Assembly: GCA_035222895.1 (NCBI GenBank)
Contig: JAVYIG010002374.1
Location: 62,001-126,000, forward strand
Direction of reading: 5' to 3'
Source: Strongylocentrotus droebachiensis
Lineage: Eukaryota > Echinodermata > Echinoidea > Camarodonta > Strongylocentrotidae
Length of the DNA: 64,000 nt
Position numbers and translations under genes: made by a program. Shown in pieces: positions 23,644-37,154 of the stretch. Under the pieces are notes generated by a model. The model saw only the letters and a program-made list of their open reading frames with translations. It was not told the DNA's origin and did not search any database. Numbering within the stretch: the stretch's first letter is position 1; each line of letters begins with the position of its first letter.

Positions 23644-25772
23644 GAACTGTAATCAAGAGTCCATTAGAGCAAAGCAAGCAACACGAGCGGAGCTCCTGGA
23701 GCTCATGGGTTTTGGCACTTTCAGGCATGTAGGAAAGGGTATCCAGATGCCTAAAAATAAGGTTTTTTAATGTTTAAGCTTATAAAATCTGGGCATTATT
23801 TGATTGACTGATTAATGACTATAGAAAAAGATCAAGATTTCTCCAGAATGTGGGATAGTCCCACACAAAGCGGGACACTTGGCAGGTCTGGGAGTACTTC
23901 AATCTTTGACAAAAGCACTTCAACATTTATTTGAAAGGGTGGGGGAGAGGATGCCAGCTATTATGTGGAACTACCAGCAGTCCCAAGATAGCCATAGCCT
24001 GCAACCCTACCCAATCATAAACACCTGCCTTTTCCTCCCTAGCCCTTTTCCCGTTGTTAGTTTTATGAATCATTGACAGGACTGATACTTCTCCATGGGA
24101 CATCCACTCCCTGTCTCTTCCCAAAAACACATTTTTCTACTTTAATATACATGTACCTCTCACACAACAAACCCCAAAGCTCTGTATGAAATTAATTAAA
24201 GTAACCTTCATAGAGTCATGTTTCAGCTTTACCAAAATAATTCAATAATAAAAAGGACATATGTAGATATTTATCTTGCTAGTATCAATAAACATTACAC
24301 TCTGTGAATCATATACATGCCAAATGTACAGAATGACCAAAGACAATGTTCTTCTTTAAAGGGGGTCCTACAACCCAACTAAATTAGCCTTTCAAAACAT
24401 GAATACACCTCTACTTACTAATATTCCAGCCTAAATTTTTTTAGAAAAATCTCTATATTGAGCCAAAAATGATAATAACCATCCATTTTCACAGATTTCA
24501 TGCTTGCCAAGCTCCATCCCACGGTCACGTGGCTTGATGACGCATTTGAGGTCATTGCAGGAATTTCCTTGTATTTATCCTTCAACTAAGGATCTTAAAA
24601 TCTCATTGTAATTCATCATTAGGAATGTTGAAATGGCATATTATTTTCGGATAAATGTCTCCTTTTTTCCAATTAATATCGTAGTTTGCCTGTTTTTAAA
24701 CAGTTGAATGCCTAAATCACCCTCCTTTTCAATGAGAAGTCGTGAGCACACATTTTTGCTTTATAGACTCATACCACAGTCCTTTCATTGCGTCATATTT
24801 CTATCAAAACTGTTTCCTAGCGTTTTTTTTAACATTACGAGACTGTAGTGTTAAAAAAACAGTTAGGAAATAATTTTTTAAATTTTGATTTCCAATCATA
24901 AATATCTTGATCATCAGACAGTAGACATTGGGGAAAATGAGTATGGTGAAACTGGTCATTCAAACATTTTTTTACTTTTTTGAGGCACTTTTGTTTTGAT
25001 GGTCAATTTTGTTTTGATAAATCACGAGCTGAACCTAGACCATTAGCTAAACCAAAGCGAAACATCGCAAAACTGCAATCTATTTCCATCATGATTGCCA
25101 CAATTTTTATATAGTTTTCGTGAATAGAGGTATGAAACCTGAGCTTAGATTGTGATTATTCTGGCCATGTATAGTTGTATACTGAATTTCGATGATCATT
25201 TTTCAAAGTAAAGTTTTCACAAGAAAATCAGACAGTGGTTTAAACACATAGACAATAGAATACTTTTACTGCAATACAATTCTTGTATCAAATGAATGCA
25301 TTAAAACTTAGTTATTAAACTAGATAAATGCTTTCTTTTTGAATGGGTAATTATGAGGCAGGGAGCCCGAAACTAATCAAAGATATATAAGCCAGTAAGC
25401 CTCCTAAATAAACTCAACAAACTGTATCCTTTCATGAATTAATGAAAAAGTAGACCCAGAAAAAAGAGCCCCCAAAATGGAAAAAAAAGCATCATGAAGT
25501 TGTTAAAGGAGCCCCCGAAAATTTCCCCCAAAATGGATATGGCGCCCCCAAAATATATATATATTTTTTTTCCTCTGCTGGCAAGCAATGGAAAGAGATT
25601 GAAGATGGGAAGTTGAGAGGGGAAGGGAAAGAGATGTTGCCCTTCACAAAAGAAGCTTCATCATCTTGTACTTCAGAGGTTAGAGACATTGTTTGTATTC
25701 TGAGTCGTCAAGGTTGAGTAACACTCTGTCCGGTGACAGAGCCTTGTATCTTATGAGTTATCAGACACTCAC
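23644..25772. other. Intronic stretch, possible old MITE at 24355
   Basis: No gene seen. An imperfect hairpin at 24817-24871 (TTTCCTAGCG and CAGTTAGGAAA arms around TTTAACA/TGTTAAA) may be the centre of an old foldback element that begins near TTAAAGGGGGTCC at 24357. Confidence 0.35.
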
Positions 25773-25858
25773 CAAGAAATGGGTCACTTCCTCTGGATCC
25801 CTACCCTTCACAGGGATCCCGTTCACCTCCTGAACTTTGTCACCAACATGGATCAGAC
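25773..25858 (-). CDS. MPP7: MPP-family MAGUK, PDZ domain exon 2
   Basis: An 86-nt exon (phase 1 to 0), acceptor GATGTCAG and donor TTG-GTGAGT, lying 20 kb downstream of the previous exon. It encodes LIHVGDKVQEVNGIPVKGRD then PEEVTHFL, the central PDZ portion with the HVGD and EVNGIPV motifs that MPP family members share. Joined to the next exon it reads THFL-ASLDGSITF, matching the family's IL-A-x-S-x-G-x-I-T-F-K. The intron on its 5' side contains the Penelope and LTR elements; the one on its 3' side holds several inverted-repeat elements. Confidence 0.94.
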
Positions 25859-27915
25859 CTGACATCGAAGATAAAAAAAGGGAAGAATATGAAAACAATG
25901 AGAAAAAACAAATATTCACATGCTTATTGTGACAGTAGCTTGCATAAGTATTACAGTAACAAAGACATACATAATTATCAATTTATTCATCACTCGCCCC
26001 CCCCCCCTCGAATATGAATAAATTGTATGAATGTCAATGGTACTGTTACACTATGTTCATTTTCAGCCCCCTCTGAATTTGGGTAATCAGATGACAAATA
26101 AGCCGCTATCGTGATGACGACGCCCTATGTAGAGCAGCCAGCTCAATTGTACGTCGCACCCGGCCAGCCAGCCAGCCATGAAAATAACAATTGTGCGGGA
26201 GTAATTGTTTGAGAAAGTTTGTGAAAGTTTATGAAAGTTTTGAATCGTTTTGAAGAACTATATCCTAAAGCTGAAAATTAAAGGGAGTGAATTTGATAAT
26301 AGTAGGGTTTTCAAAAGTCCGCTAATCGGTATACCTATTAACAGTAGACTAGATATATAAATATTGCTCGCCCCGAGTACACATATACCATAATACCATG
26401 TCTTTGAAAGCCGGCACACCGGCGCAGGCTGGCCACGTGCCCATAGTACAGCACCCAGGTGCAAGAGCAAGATGTTGTGTGTCCCGACATGTTGTGTATG
26501 TATCCGGACAAAACGGCGATTTGATTTTGAAGAAGTTTACAGGTTATATTTCACAAATCGTTTGAGAATTAAGTTTGACAATATTATAATGAACAAAAGT
26601 GCATGCTGGTCGGTGCCATTTAATAAACATCTTTTGTTAAATCCAAAGGCAAAAGAGCCTCAGGACACACGACCACCCCATCCTACACTACATCAATTGC
26701 AGTATATTTACGGTCCATAGATCGACTCATGATAGCCTCCGACTTGGATAAACTTCTCAGAGAATCTGACAAGTTTATTTCAAATTGATTTAGCAAATTT
26801 ATTAATAAAGATTCAATGAAACAATAGAGCTGTTAGAGCGTGAAGAAGCAACCGGTGGCTATAGCCTCTACATATGCTGATGTCATCAAGTCGTCTTCTA
26901 TTTTTGTGAGATTATTTCCGGGTTTTGATGCTCATGAATTCAAGCTTTCAAACAATTATTTCTCCTCTGCATGACACTTTGTGAGCAAATAGTAGCAATT
27001 ACTATATTCTATGGCTCATATGCTTCAGTTTGATATATAATTTATCAGTTTTTCAGTTCGGAGATGGTCTTTAATGATTAAGGTGGAAGGGCATGTAAAG
27101 GTTCAACCCCCCCCCCCCCCTTCAATCCATTGGGCTTTTGGCCGCAGAGCCGCCATTTGTTTCAAAAGATGACTTCAATGGGTTGTATCGGGGGGAATTA
27201 AAAATGTTTTCTTGGGACAATTTTCTGCATTTCAGGCTTTCCGATACTCAAGTAAAGATTTAGAGCATAATAAATAAAAAAATAAGTCTATGGACAATTG
27301 CCCCCTAGAACTAAAGGGTAAAATATATGAAAGTAATACCTCTGGCTAATTGTCCCCTCTGGCATTTTCATATCCACTAACATAAAATTTAAAAAATTAG
27401 TTTTTAATAGTAGCTTTGCTTGCTCACACAATCTAGAAACTTTATAGTTGATATTGAGGCAATTTCTAATAGATAAAAGATGATGAAAGGCTTATAATGT
27501 GCAATCACATATGCAGTTGAGGAATATGTCTGATACATACTACTTGGACTTGTTCACTCAAATTATATACAGTATTGCTTGGAATAGGAAAGAACTGAAA
27601 GTAAGCCTATGATCAGAATTCTACTAAAACTCAGACCTAATGCTAATCTTCAAACAAAGGAAGTTAGACTGAGGTCCAAGTGTCCCCCTTCATTAACATG
27701 ACTTCAGTACTCACGTCTGGTTGAACTCAATTATCAGAATACAAGTCTAAGTGTTATCCTAATGAAACAGGTAATTGGGAAGGTGATGAATAGGCATAAA
27801 ATATTCTTGAGGCTATCAGTCTTTCCCAGTAAGCCCCGAAGGGACTGTCTGTCCTGTAATCTGGACATCCCACAGCACTCAGTGAGAAAGTGATTTTCAG
27901 TACATTATGTTTGTA
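25859..27915. other. Intronic stretch with no recognised feature
   Basis: AT-rich DNA with homopolymer C tracts at about 25997 and 27108. No exon or repeat family recognised. Confidence 0.4.
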
Positions 27916-27916
27916 T

Positions 27917-27969
27917 GGGGAGGGGAGGGGAGGGGAGGGGAGGGGAGGGGAGGGGAGGGGAGGGGAGGG
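27917..27969 (+). repeat. (GGGGA)n microsatellite
   Basis: Ten perfect GGGGA units followed by GGG. Strong G-quadruplex potential on the plus strand. Confidence 0.95.
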
Positions 27970-28742
27970 TCTTTAATGGAAAAAATAATGACCTCATTCA
28001 GTAATCAAAGGGATGTCCCCTATGAGTTATGTAACATGTAAATAAAACATCCTATGGATAACATGGGAGAACCACAGGTACTGCATGGCGCGTTGCTCAT
28101 TTACTGACATTCTATGAAAAGATACGACATTCACACTTGTATGAATCGTTTATGCCTCTCCCACACATAACCAGTAGTGTGGGAAGGAATAGGAGAGCCC
28201 TCAGGTGAAATGTCCAGTACTAAAGTCAAAAGTGGGTCTACTGGCCTACAGTTTCCTTTTGGCAAAGAACTGGGCAGTCTACAAAAGATTTTCTAAAATC
28301 GTAGAGTATACCAGCATTTCAAGATTTTTTTAAAAGGCTTCAGTTGACACTCCCACACTCGGTTGCTCCAATTTGGAACAGAAGCCCCTAGAACCCTCCC
28401 CCTCCTAATTTACTCTCAAACTGACATGAATGTATAAGTTGATCTAGGAAAAGGACAGGTGAAAGCAAAATGGAAATATGTCTACTAATTGGATAGAGTT
28501 CTTCTAGCTAGCTTAGCTCTGACATTTCCACTTCTGGCGTTTTTACCTCTGGCACTTTCACCTCCCAACATTTTTACAACGAACCCTGCAAATCTGAGTT
28601 TCTATCCCTACACGTCTTGCAAGGAATAACTATAAAGTTTCAATGAAGTAGATACAAGAATCTATATGTGTATGCAACATACAAATTAAGAATTACACTG
28701 GCACACACATTTTTTAAAGTGAGAAAGCATTATTATGCAGTC

Positions 28743-30327
28743 TAAGGGTGCGTTTAATCGACAGTTTTTCACCCTAGAATCACGGTTTCTAAAGACGTTT
28801 AGTTTAAAACGCAATGCGTTCAAGCGATTTTTTCGTCGGTCGTAAAAATAAACGTGTTTGAAAACACAAACATGAAACGCTGAAAAAGATGCGTTTTGTA
28901 TCATGATTCGAAAGAATCACGGTCGCTAAAATTCGATTGAACGGACGGAGTTCTCAATCATGATTGTATGACGAAGCCTCTTCCGGTTTGGGAAAAACCG
29001 CGCGCCCGCTTTGCATGCAATTTGCGTTCACTATACCATCGTGGCCTGTTCCGTTATGTTATTCCTTGTTTTTCCTTCTATCATTTTTTCTTTCTGTCTT
29101 TCCTTATGTTATTCTTTGTTTCTTCCTTCTATTCTTATGTTATTCTTTGTTTTTTTCCTTCTATCACCTTTTCTTATGTTATTCTTTGTTTTTATCATTC
29201 TATCATTTGCTCTTTCTGTTTTTCCTTATGTTATTCTTTGTTTCTTCCTTCTATTCTTATGTTATTCTTTGTTTTTTTCCTTCTATCACCTTTTCTTATG
29301 TTATTCTTTGTTTTTATCATTCTATCATTTGCTCTTTCTGTCTTTCCTTATGTTATTCTTTGTTTCTTCCTTCTATACTTATGTTATTCTTTGTTTTTTT
29401 CCTTCTATCACCTTTTCTTATGTAATTCTTTGTTTTAAGCATTCTATCAATTTCTCTTTCTGTCTTTCTTTATGTTATTCTTTGTTTCTTCCTTCTATCA
29501 TCTTCTCTTATGTTATTCTTTGTTTTTATAATTCTATCACTTTCTCTTATGTTATTCTTTGTTTTAATCATTCTGTTACTTTCTCTTTCTATCTTTCCTT
29601 ATGTTATTCTTTGATTCTTCCTTCTTTCACCTTCTCTTATGTTATTCTTTGTTTTAATCATTCTATCACTTTCTCTTTCTGTTCTTCCTTATGTCATTCT
29701 TTGTTTCTTCCTTTTTTCACATTCTCTTTCTGTCTTTCCTTATGTTATTCTTTGTTTCTTCCTTCTATTTTTATGTTATTCTTTGTTTTTTCCTTCTATT
29801 ACCTTCTCTTTTGTTATTCTTTGTTTCTTCCTTCTATTCTTATGTTATGCTTTGTTTTTTCCTTCTATCACCTTTTATGTTATTCTTTGTTTTAAGCATT
29901 CTATCACTCTCTCTTTCTGTCTTTCTGTCTTTCCTTATGTTATTCTTCGATTCTTCCTTCTTTCACCTTCTCTTATGTTATTCTTTGTTTTAATCATTCT
30001 ATCGACTTTATCTTTCTGTCTTTCCTTATGTTATTCTTTGTTTCTTCCTTCTATCACCTTCTCATTCTTTGTCTTATTATTGCGATCTATGCTCAAAACA
30101 GCAGTCGACAGTCGGCCGTAAACAATTCCAGAAAGCGCGCGCCGAAGTTCCTGGGCCATACTGCGCAGTGTGATGCGCAGTGGTTTGGCTCGCAATGAGC
30201 TAGAATCAGCGTTGATGAAAAATCGCTTGAACGCAAACCGCAGTGACCTTGCTTTTTGTAACGGCGTTTTGAATTGTGATTCATGTTTGTGATTCTAGCT
30301 TCTAAAATTCGATTGAACGCACCCTAA
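28743..30327. mobile_element. Harbinger-like element with internal minisatellite
   Basis: Bounded by TAA on both sides with inverted ends GGGTGCGTTTAATCGA and TCGATTGAACGCACCC (right end with one change). A 3-bp TAA/TWA duplication and GGG-starting ends fit PIF/Harbinger. Between subterminal unique parts lies a 1-kb pyrimidine minisatellite (29045-30075). No transposase. 30110-30300 shares GCGCATCACACTGCG-type sequence with the 3936-4780 copy. Confidence 0.7.
29045..30075 (+). repeat. Pyrimidine minisatellite
   Basis: Tandem units of about 40-55 bp built from TTATGTTATTCTTTGTTT, CTTCCTTCTATCAC and TTTCTCTTTCTGTCTTTCC. Units vary in length and order. It is open in all three plus frames (up to 294 codons) because the units avoid stops and differ in length; this is not coding. 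The same units occur at 33840-34430. Confidence 0.9.
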
Positions 30328-31100
30328 AACTCTTTCAAGAGATTGTGCCATTCAATCTAGATATAAAAGCAAATATATAAAAAAGCAAAGATATAGATTA
30401 CAATTGTATATCATCATCATGTCTAGCCACATTTTACACACTTGACAAATAGCACTAGGCAAGACTTGAAAAGACCCAATCAATGTCCCACCTGATAGAA
30501 GAAAAAAATTGTGATATTCCAAGCAGGTGCACTTGATGGTGGGGGAAAACAAGATCAGGAAGGCCTGATGAGAAACGTCTCTTTCATGCCTTGGAGTGAT
30601 AAATCAACATGGTCACTATATGACAAAACCAATTGGTGTTGGACAAAGAAGGATCCTTCTATGTCATGAGTGGCTTAATTGCTTGTGAGACAGATCATTA
30701 GTCTGAAGGCTGATCTAACCAGAGCAGCTAGAGCATCTTTGACAGTGCTACTCATAGCTCAACATTGAAATTGTTCTTTCGCTACATAAAAGGGATACTA
30801 TCCTGCTCTCTTCACACAACTGGATCATATGTAGGCCATCATTTCCTTTCTTCTTTTCTTCGTTGATCCATGGATTATGACTCAACACAAAATAATCAGT
30901 TGTAAGGAATGCTGGATTCAATCATTCACTCATTCCAATTTTTAAAGTTTTTGATATGATTAAGACAATTTCCTTTCTCCTTGAATGACATAGGAATATA
31001 TTCTTCATACATTAGAATACTTCTATACTTTATCTGTGCATCGAAAGGTCATGGATGAATAAAGCCTATAATTTCTCTTTACAGAACTTTAACAATTAAA
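30328..31100. other. Intronic stretch with no recognised feature
   Basis: No exon, RNA gene or repeat family recognised. Confidence 0.4.
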
Positions 31101-31790
31101 CAAAGGAAACGCTCTTGGCGGTCTCGCCTGCATTACGCAATTCTATATGACAAATTGAGGTTGGGACATTATTTATAGGCAGGGTGGCCCATTAGCAGGC
31201 CCCCAAAAATGAAATCCTCTGAATATAATCAGCATTTTGAAGTGAATATTGACTAAGAATCATCAGAAATATCATTTACTATTATTTGTACCAAGATTGA
31301 TAACTTACATGAAATATAATAAACAAATAACAAAAATTGATTTATTAATTCTCATATTAAGTTGTGAAAACATAAACCAAGTCTACTGACCTAAAATGAC
31401 CTTTGACCTTGACTTTGTGACCCAGACTTTGTGTCATATGATTTGTAAAACTTGAAAACCCTTGGGTACAAGTTTCATGGAATTTGAACAAACACTTTTG
31501 AAATCATGTTAAAAATTCAGAATCTTAACCCGATGCCACAAAATAGTCTAAGTTTGTTGACCTGAAATTACCTTTGACCTTGACTTAGTGACCTGAAATT
31601 CCACTCACATGATTGGGGATACTTGATAACCCTTTAGTGTATGTTTCATTGAATAAGAACTTATACTTTCAAAATTATATTAAAAATTCAAAAACTTATA
31701 CTTAGGTTAAGTTTTTGATGTTGACGCCGCCACCGGAAAAGCGGCGCCATGTCTCACATTTTGCTAAACAGGCGAGACAAAAACAAAAGC
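31101..31790 (+). repeat. Repeat family B, copy 2 (most complete)
   Basis: Starts CAAAGGAAACGCTCTTGGCG. GTCTCGCCTG near the left end is matched by CAGGCGAGAC near the right end (31771-31780), a 10-bp inverted pair. Just before the right end is a small hairpin, GACGCCGCCACCGGAAAAGC followed by GGCGCC. It carries an exact DR1 word at 31397. No coding sequence. Confidence 0.65.
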
Positions 31791-32436
31791 GCTTTTTGTT
31801 TTTAATTGGACAAAACAGAGCTTCTCTTTTCTATTCTTAATTTGCATAAAAACTGAAAGAAGTCCACCTTGATGTCAAGTTGGTTTTAATACATGCCTGA
31901 TAGAAACTGCTCTCGCGAAAAAACCTGATTGTAAAGGAAAATATAGAAATTTAAAACAATGAAAATAAAAATTCAAGGTCTTTTCAGTAGACAGCAAGTC
32001 ATTAGGTAGATCACAGAGTTAGCAATATTCTGAAAATTAATAAACTTAACAGATTTTTGTCAAACTTTCACTGATCTGCATGTCTCTTTCGTGTTTCTGC
32101 TTTTACTAACACACACTTAATTATAAGAGTAGACTTTCCCTTTAAAGCTAGGGGTTGTGCAATTATAATATTTGGCACATCTCCCAAAAAGTATTACTGG
32201 GAATATCTTTCACCTCATAACAGCCTCTGGTCTCTGACTCAGTACCAAGTCAGTCAATCAATGCAAAGTTAACAATTTCCTCAATAAAATCAGTCTATCA
32301 GCAACCCCCCCCCCCCCCCAACCAAGACCGTAAATTCTTTATTGACGCACTTCTCGTTTTGCATATACTGTATGTAGAATATGCTTTACAGCTAGTTCGA
32401 TCTTCATTTTGTAAACATTAACAAAACACACCGGCA

Positions 32437-32852
32437 GATCTGCCAACCTCTGGAGTTCAAAAACTGTATTCTTAAATCCCAAAAGTTGTATTTTACTGAC
32501 AAAAGTTGTATTCTTAAAAATGAACACGGACTGTTAAGCGGATCAATGCCACTTACAGTTCCTACACACAAGAAGAATTTTTGTATGGATCATTGGTTGA
32601 AAATGCATGATTTCGTCACTACTGGTGTGTTCGATGAAACAATGAACATCCCCAAATTGCTGATGTGTGATGCTTGTAGGATACTTTACTGGACAGAATG
32701 GGCATTTTGCCATTGAAAATGGCTCACACCCACACACACACACAAAAAAAATATTATTAAAAAAAAAAAAATAAAAAAAAATCGTATTTTATTGAGGAAT
32801 CGTACTGTCGTATTTGCTTCTAAAAATCGTACTGGTTGGCAGGTCAGCGCCA
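32437..32852. mobile_element. Putative MITE with ATCTGCCAACC ends
   Basis: The left part reads ATCTGCCAACCTCTGG with several TTGTATTCTTAAA words; the right part reads TCGTACTGGTTGGCAGGTC, its rough complement. About 415 bp with an A-rich run at 32742-32781. Small open frames in it are not convincing. Confidence 0.45.
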
Positions 32853-33479
32853 GGTGTCTAAAAAAAAAAAATATCAACAGATTTTTATTGGCAACATCTT
32901 GAAAAGTACGGTAACTATTCGAAATGAAATTTTGTAGCTAAAGCTGTAGTAGTGTCTGCTGTACTTGGTGTGAATTTCACAAAGATTCATACTACAACTG
33001 CAAAGTTATGACTACAAAGATGTTAGAAAGAGAGCATGTTGCATTGCATCTATGAACAACGTTGCTGTCGCTTCTAAATTCCACAACAAACCTTTCCATT
33101 AAACTCATACTTTCTAGGTGAAATCACCACTAAAACATTTCAGGTTGATATTTCATTTGTAACATGTCATGAGTATGTACCGGTATATGAAATAATATCT
33201 TGAGTACAAGAAACAAAAGAAAGTATTCTAAGATGTTTCTGATGCAAATTTTGTTCACTATCTTCAACTTGATCATATTTCCATTATTATGACATGAGCA
33301 ATTCACTATAGTAAACAACGGAGTCGTAGTTTAAAAAGGAAAAACTTAAATTTATCATTCAGCTTTTCAAAATTAAGTTAAGCAACAAACATCTAACATT
33401 GATTTTAGAATATGCTTTCTCAACTATGGACGTTGCTTAACATGTCCAGAGCTGCTAACCTTGTGCAACCAAAAAACAA

Positions 33480-34433
33480 GGGGCCATGATGGCAAAAAAA
33501 AGGAATTTTAAGCAAAACAAGGGAATTCATAAAAATAAAACTAACAAACACGAGCGACGCACTTCCAATGCAGAAATGTGCATTCCTCATGCGGTTATTT
33601 CCATATTAGAACATATAGTTTGTTTACAAGAGGCGCATTTATACTGTCAAATACCTCATTTCCTAAAATCACGATGTTTCGCGCACCCGTTTACACTTGT
33701 GCTGAAACATCACCGACTGAAAAGCTCAGTGATGTTTTGGCGTGTTTCAGTTGGTAATGCGCATGCGTGGCACTCCGATGCAAAAACCTCCTTCGATCAG
33801 CTGTTTTATGCTGTGGCTGCTGCAGTCCAGTGAACTTTTTGTTTCTTTCGTTATATCATCTTTTTCCTACCATTCCTTGAAGTTATTCCTTGTTTTTCCA
33901 TCTTTCATCTTCTCTTCTATCTTTCCATTATCATTTTTTCTTTCTGTCTTTCCATATGATATTCTTTGTTTCTTCCTTCTTTTACTTCTTTTATATTATT
34001 CTGTGTTTTTGTTATTCTCTGTTTTTTTCTTTCAATCACCTTCTCTTATGTTATTCTTTGTCTTTATCATTCTATCACTTTCTCTTTCTACCTTTCCTTA
34101 TGTTATTCTTTGTTTCTTCCTTCTATCACTTTCTCTTTCTCTCTTTCATTATGTTATTCTTTGTTCCTTCCTTCTATCACTTTCTATCACTTTCTCTTTC
34201 TGTCTTTCCTTATGTTATTCTTTGTTCCTTCCTTCCATCACTATCTATCACTTTCTCTTTCTGTCTTTCATTATGTTATTCTTTGTTCCTTCCTTCTATC
34301 ACTTTCTATCACTTTCTCTTTCTGTCTTTCCTTATGTTATTCTTTGTTCCTTCCTTCTATCACTATCTATCACTTTCTCTTTTTGTCTTTCATTATGTTA
34401 TTCTTTATGTTATTCTTTGTTTCCCTCTTCTAC
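33480..34433. repeat. Second locus of the pyrimidine minisatellite
   Basis: 33840-34430 repeats the units of 29045-30075 in the same orientation. The flank at 33660-33830 is unlike the Harbinger-like ends, apart from a GCGCACCCG word, so the host element is unclear. It is cut off at 34433 by a CAGTGCGTCCCAGAAAAAA terminus that looks like the end of a Tc1/mariner-type element. Long open frames here are artefacts. Confidence 0.7.
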
Positions 34434-36480
34434 AGTGCGTCCCAGAAAAAACGAAACCGAGAATTATCAATGTTTTATCATAATTTAGTCGCATTTATAT
34501 TTGAAATATGACACATGTTTGGAAAGCTTAGATCCTCCTCTTTCATTTGATATTTCACGCATGGGTGATTAAAATGAATTTGAAGAGAGGAAACCAAAAA
34601 GTAATTTGACGGACGGTATCTGAATTTCAAAGAGAAAATCACATTTCTAGAAAGCTGAGTTTCTGCCCCTTCATATGACACCTCGGTCAGGAAATATGAG
34701 CTAGAAATAACAAAGTTCTGTTTGTTTAAAGTAGTGCTTGCATTTCCATAATTTTATGAAACTAATGCTTTTCACTGGCTGCCTGCTGTAGCAACAAGCG
34801 GAATCGACAAAAGACTTAACTCTGTTTCGTTGACAATCAGCCATGCATGAAGTCTTTCGTCTACGTTTACTATTTGTAAATCATAAATCTCTTTTGAAGT
34901 TTTCTATTGAAGTAGTGATCAACGTTTTAGGGCATTTGGTTGACGTGCGGTATGTGCACACAAAAAAACTGAATAATTCCGGAGAAAACGTAATGGTTGG
35001 CAGCTCTGCATGTCCTTTAGGTTTCTCCACAATATTTGTTCACTTGATTTGATATGGTCACTGTGTCTCTATAAAAAGATACCAACGACTTTTATTACCT
35101 AATAATGCTTTTGTACATTACATTAAACTTAATTATTAACAAGAATTTGTAACAAGAATTTAAGTTGATTTAAGAGCTTGCCAGGAAATGTTCAGGCGCG
35201 AGGGCCCATATTCATGAAACCTTCCGATTAAAATGACTGGGTAAGCAGGGCTTCACTCCAGTCGCCGCTGGAAGGAAGGCAGCTGGGAGTGCACTGCACT
35301 TGCTAGATGATACATCATAACATTCAGTTATGGCGACATCACATCACTCACATAACAACAACAAATGTATCTCAGTTTCGAAAATATATGAATCATAAAT
35401 TACTTCAGTTTTTACATGCACTTGTGATGACGAGCTGAAATGATCGCAGTAGAATTTTAAAATGTCCCACAGAAGTTTTAATGGGTGTAATACCAAATTG
35501 TACCGAGAGCAAAAGTGCCCGTAGAATCGAACACAAAGTGAATCAACATTTTAGTTTTGTTCCAAAGGACGCAAAATTCATCATAAGGTAGGTTTAATTA
35601 TATTTAGGGTAAATCCATTTAATTAATTTACCTTGAATGGGTACTCTCCCATTGTGGACTATCTGACAATGATACCATGGATACTAAGCTGAAACTTGAC
35701 ATACTGTATATTAGGTAGAACATGATGGGTGGAGTATAGGGTGGAGTATTTCATGAAATAAGAAGAAATTGTGAAAATGCATTCTTCATTATGTCAATTA
35801 TAGTCAGGTGTAACTGGTTATTGTACAGGGTCAATGGTCATATTGTCTCAATCTATCTTCCATAATGATCAAGGCTACACAGTTGAAACTTGACATATGG
35901 ATAGACCATAATGGTAGAAGCATTTTATAAGATAGTATGAAATCGTGAAAATGCATTCTTTATTATGTAAAACATTAGCCTACGTATCACCTAATTCGTC
36001 AAAGTGACGAATTCAAGTCTAGTATTTATTTTGTGTCCACATGGAAGAATTAATTATTATTCTTCCATGAACTTGTTTGCAGGATATCTCAAGAATGGAT
36101 ACAGCTATTGTCATGAAACTTGGCCTGAAGATACATGTAGATCTTAGTCCAACTTAGAACTGTGTGACTTTTCAGGGCATCGTGACGTCATCATGACGTC
36201 ATTATGAGAAATGTCATTAATGGTCGTATCTCAGCCATGTAATATCAATTTCAATTCAAATTTGGCATCAATCATGCTCAGGTCATGGGTCAGAATTTGA
36301 GCCCACGCACATGCGCTTGCCCTGACATATGGATAGACCATAATGGGAGGAGCATTTATAAGATTAATATGAAATCATGAATTCTTGAATGCATTCTTCA
36401 TTATGTAAAACATTAGCAAATGTATCACCTAATTCGTCAAAGTGACAAATTCAGGTCTAGTTAAAATATGGTGTTATTAA
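34433..36480. other. Repeat-derived intronic stretch
   Basis: Begins with CAGTGCGTCCCAGAAAAAA, a terminus I associate with mariner-like MITEs. 35690-36010 and 36320-36460 are direct repeats (TATGGATAGACCATAATGG and CCTAATTCGTCAAAGTGAC). No gene recognised. Confidence 0.45.
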
Positions 36481-36526
36481 AGTATAACACAACATTTTCA
36501 GAATATTTAAAGGATAAAAATGAAAT

Positions 36527-37154
36527 TTATATAAAATACCAATATTTTTTGCTATTTTTATTACACACCACATTTATATGCTCATGCCACTTCAATTTAT
36601 GACTAATTACAATACCTAAAAACTTCAGATTATCTACATGTTCAAATTCATGATCATTTACTTGTAAAAGAATGTTGTTAAAAATCAATATTTTTATTTG
36701 TAAAAACCATATACTTAGTTTTATCATAGTTTAAACCCAATTTATTATATAAAAATCAATTAGAAAGTTTCAAAATTTCTTTCTTAAAAACGTCTTGTAA
36801 AACCTGGACATCAGAATGAGACATAAAAACAGTTGTGTATTCAGCAAATAAAATAAACTTTGATTTATCAGAAATATTGCACATGTCATTAACATTTAGA
36901 TACATGTATAATAAATAAAAGAGGTCCGAGGATGGATCCTTAAGGCACTCCACATCTAAATTTGTCGGTACTAGACTTAGCTTTATTTATTTGTACAAAT
37001 TGGGTTCTATTTTCTAAATAACTTTCAAACCATTTTAAAGTTACTCTACGAATACCATAATAATATCATTTTTTCATTAAAATAGTGTGGCCTAATGTAT
37101 CAAATGCTTTACTTAAATCTAAAAATATAGTTGTTCTCAACTCCAGTTAATATC
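36527..37154 (-). pseudogene. Decayed LINE reverse transcriptase fragment
   Basis: Reading the minus strand in shifting frames gives FLDLSKAFDT (RT motif), KWFESYLENRTQFVQI, then VNDMCNISDKSKFILFAEY and NLKFLGIVISHKLKWHEHIN, in the right order for a non-LTR retrotransposon RT palm and thumb. Stops interrupt it after ILMKK and in the GVP-GS motif. The catalytic FADD has become FAEY, so it is dead. It stops exactly where the LTR element begins at 37155, either because the LTR element inserted into it or by truncation. I saw no continuation beyond 45835. Confidence 0.75.

Noticed and set aside
23253-23728. Frames with ASSLACSLASS or ELVGVLVG repeats
   Set aside because: Translation of the right-hand GAGCTCG/GACGAACTCG array.
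28964-30121. Long plus-strand open frames (up to 294 codons) rich in Phe, Leu, Ser and Tyr, resembling membrane proteins
   Set aside because: They are translations of the pyrimidine minisatellite, open in all three frames at once; no start context, domain or splice signals.
33742-34511. Three overlapping frames of 181-248 codons with hydrophobic composition
   Set aside because: Same minisatellite as at 29-30 kb.
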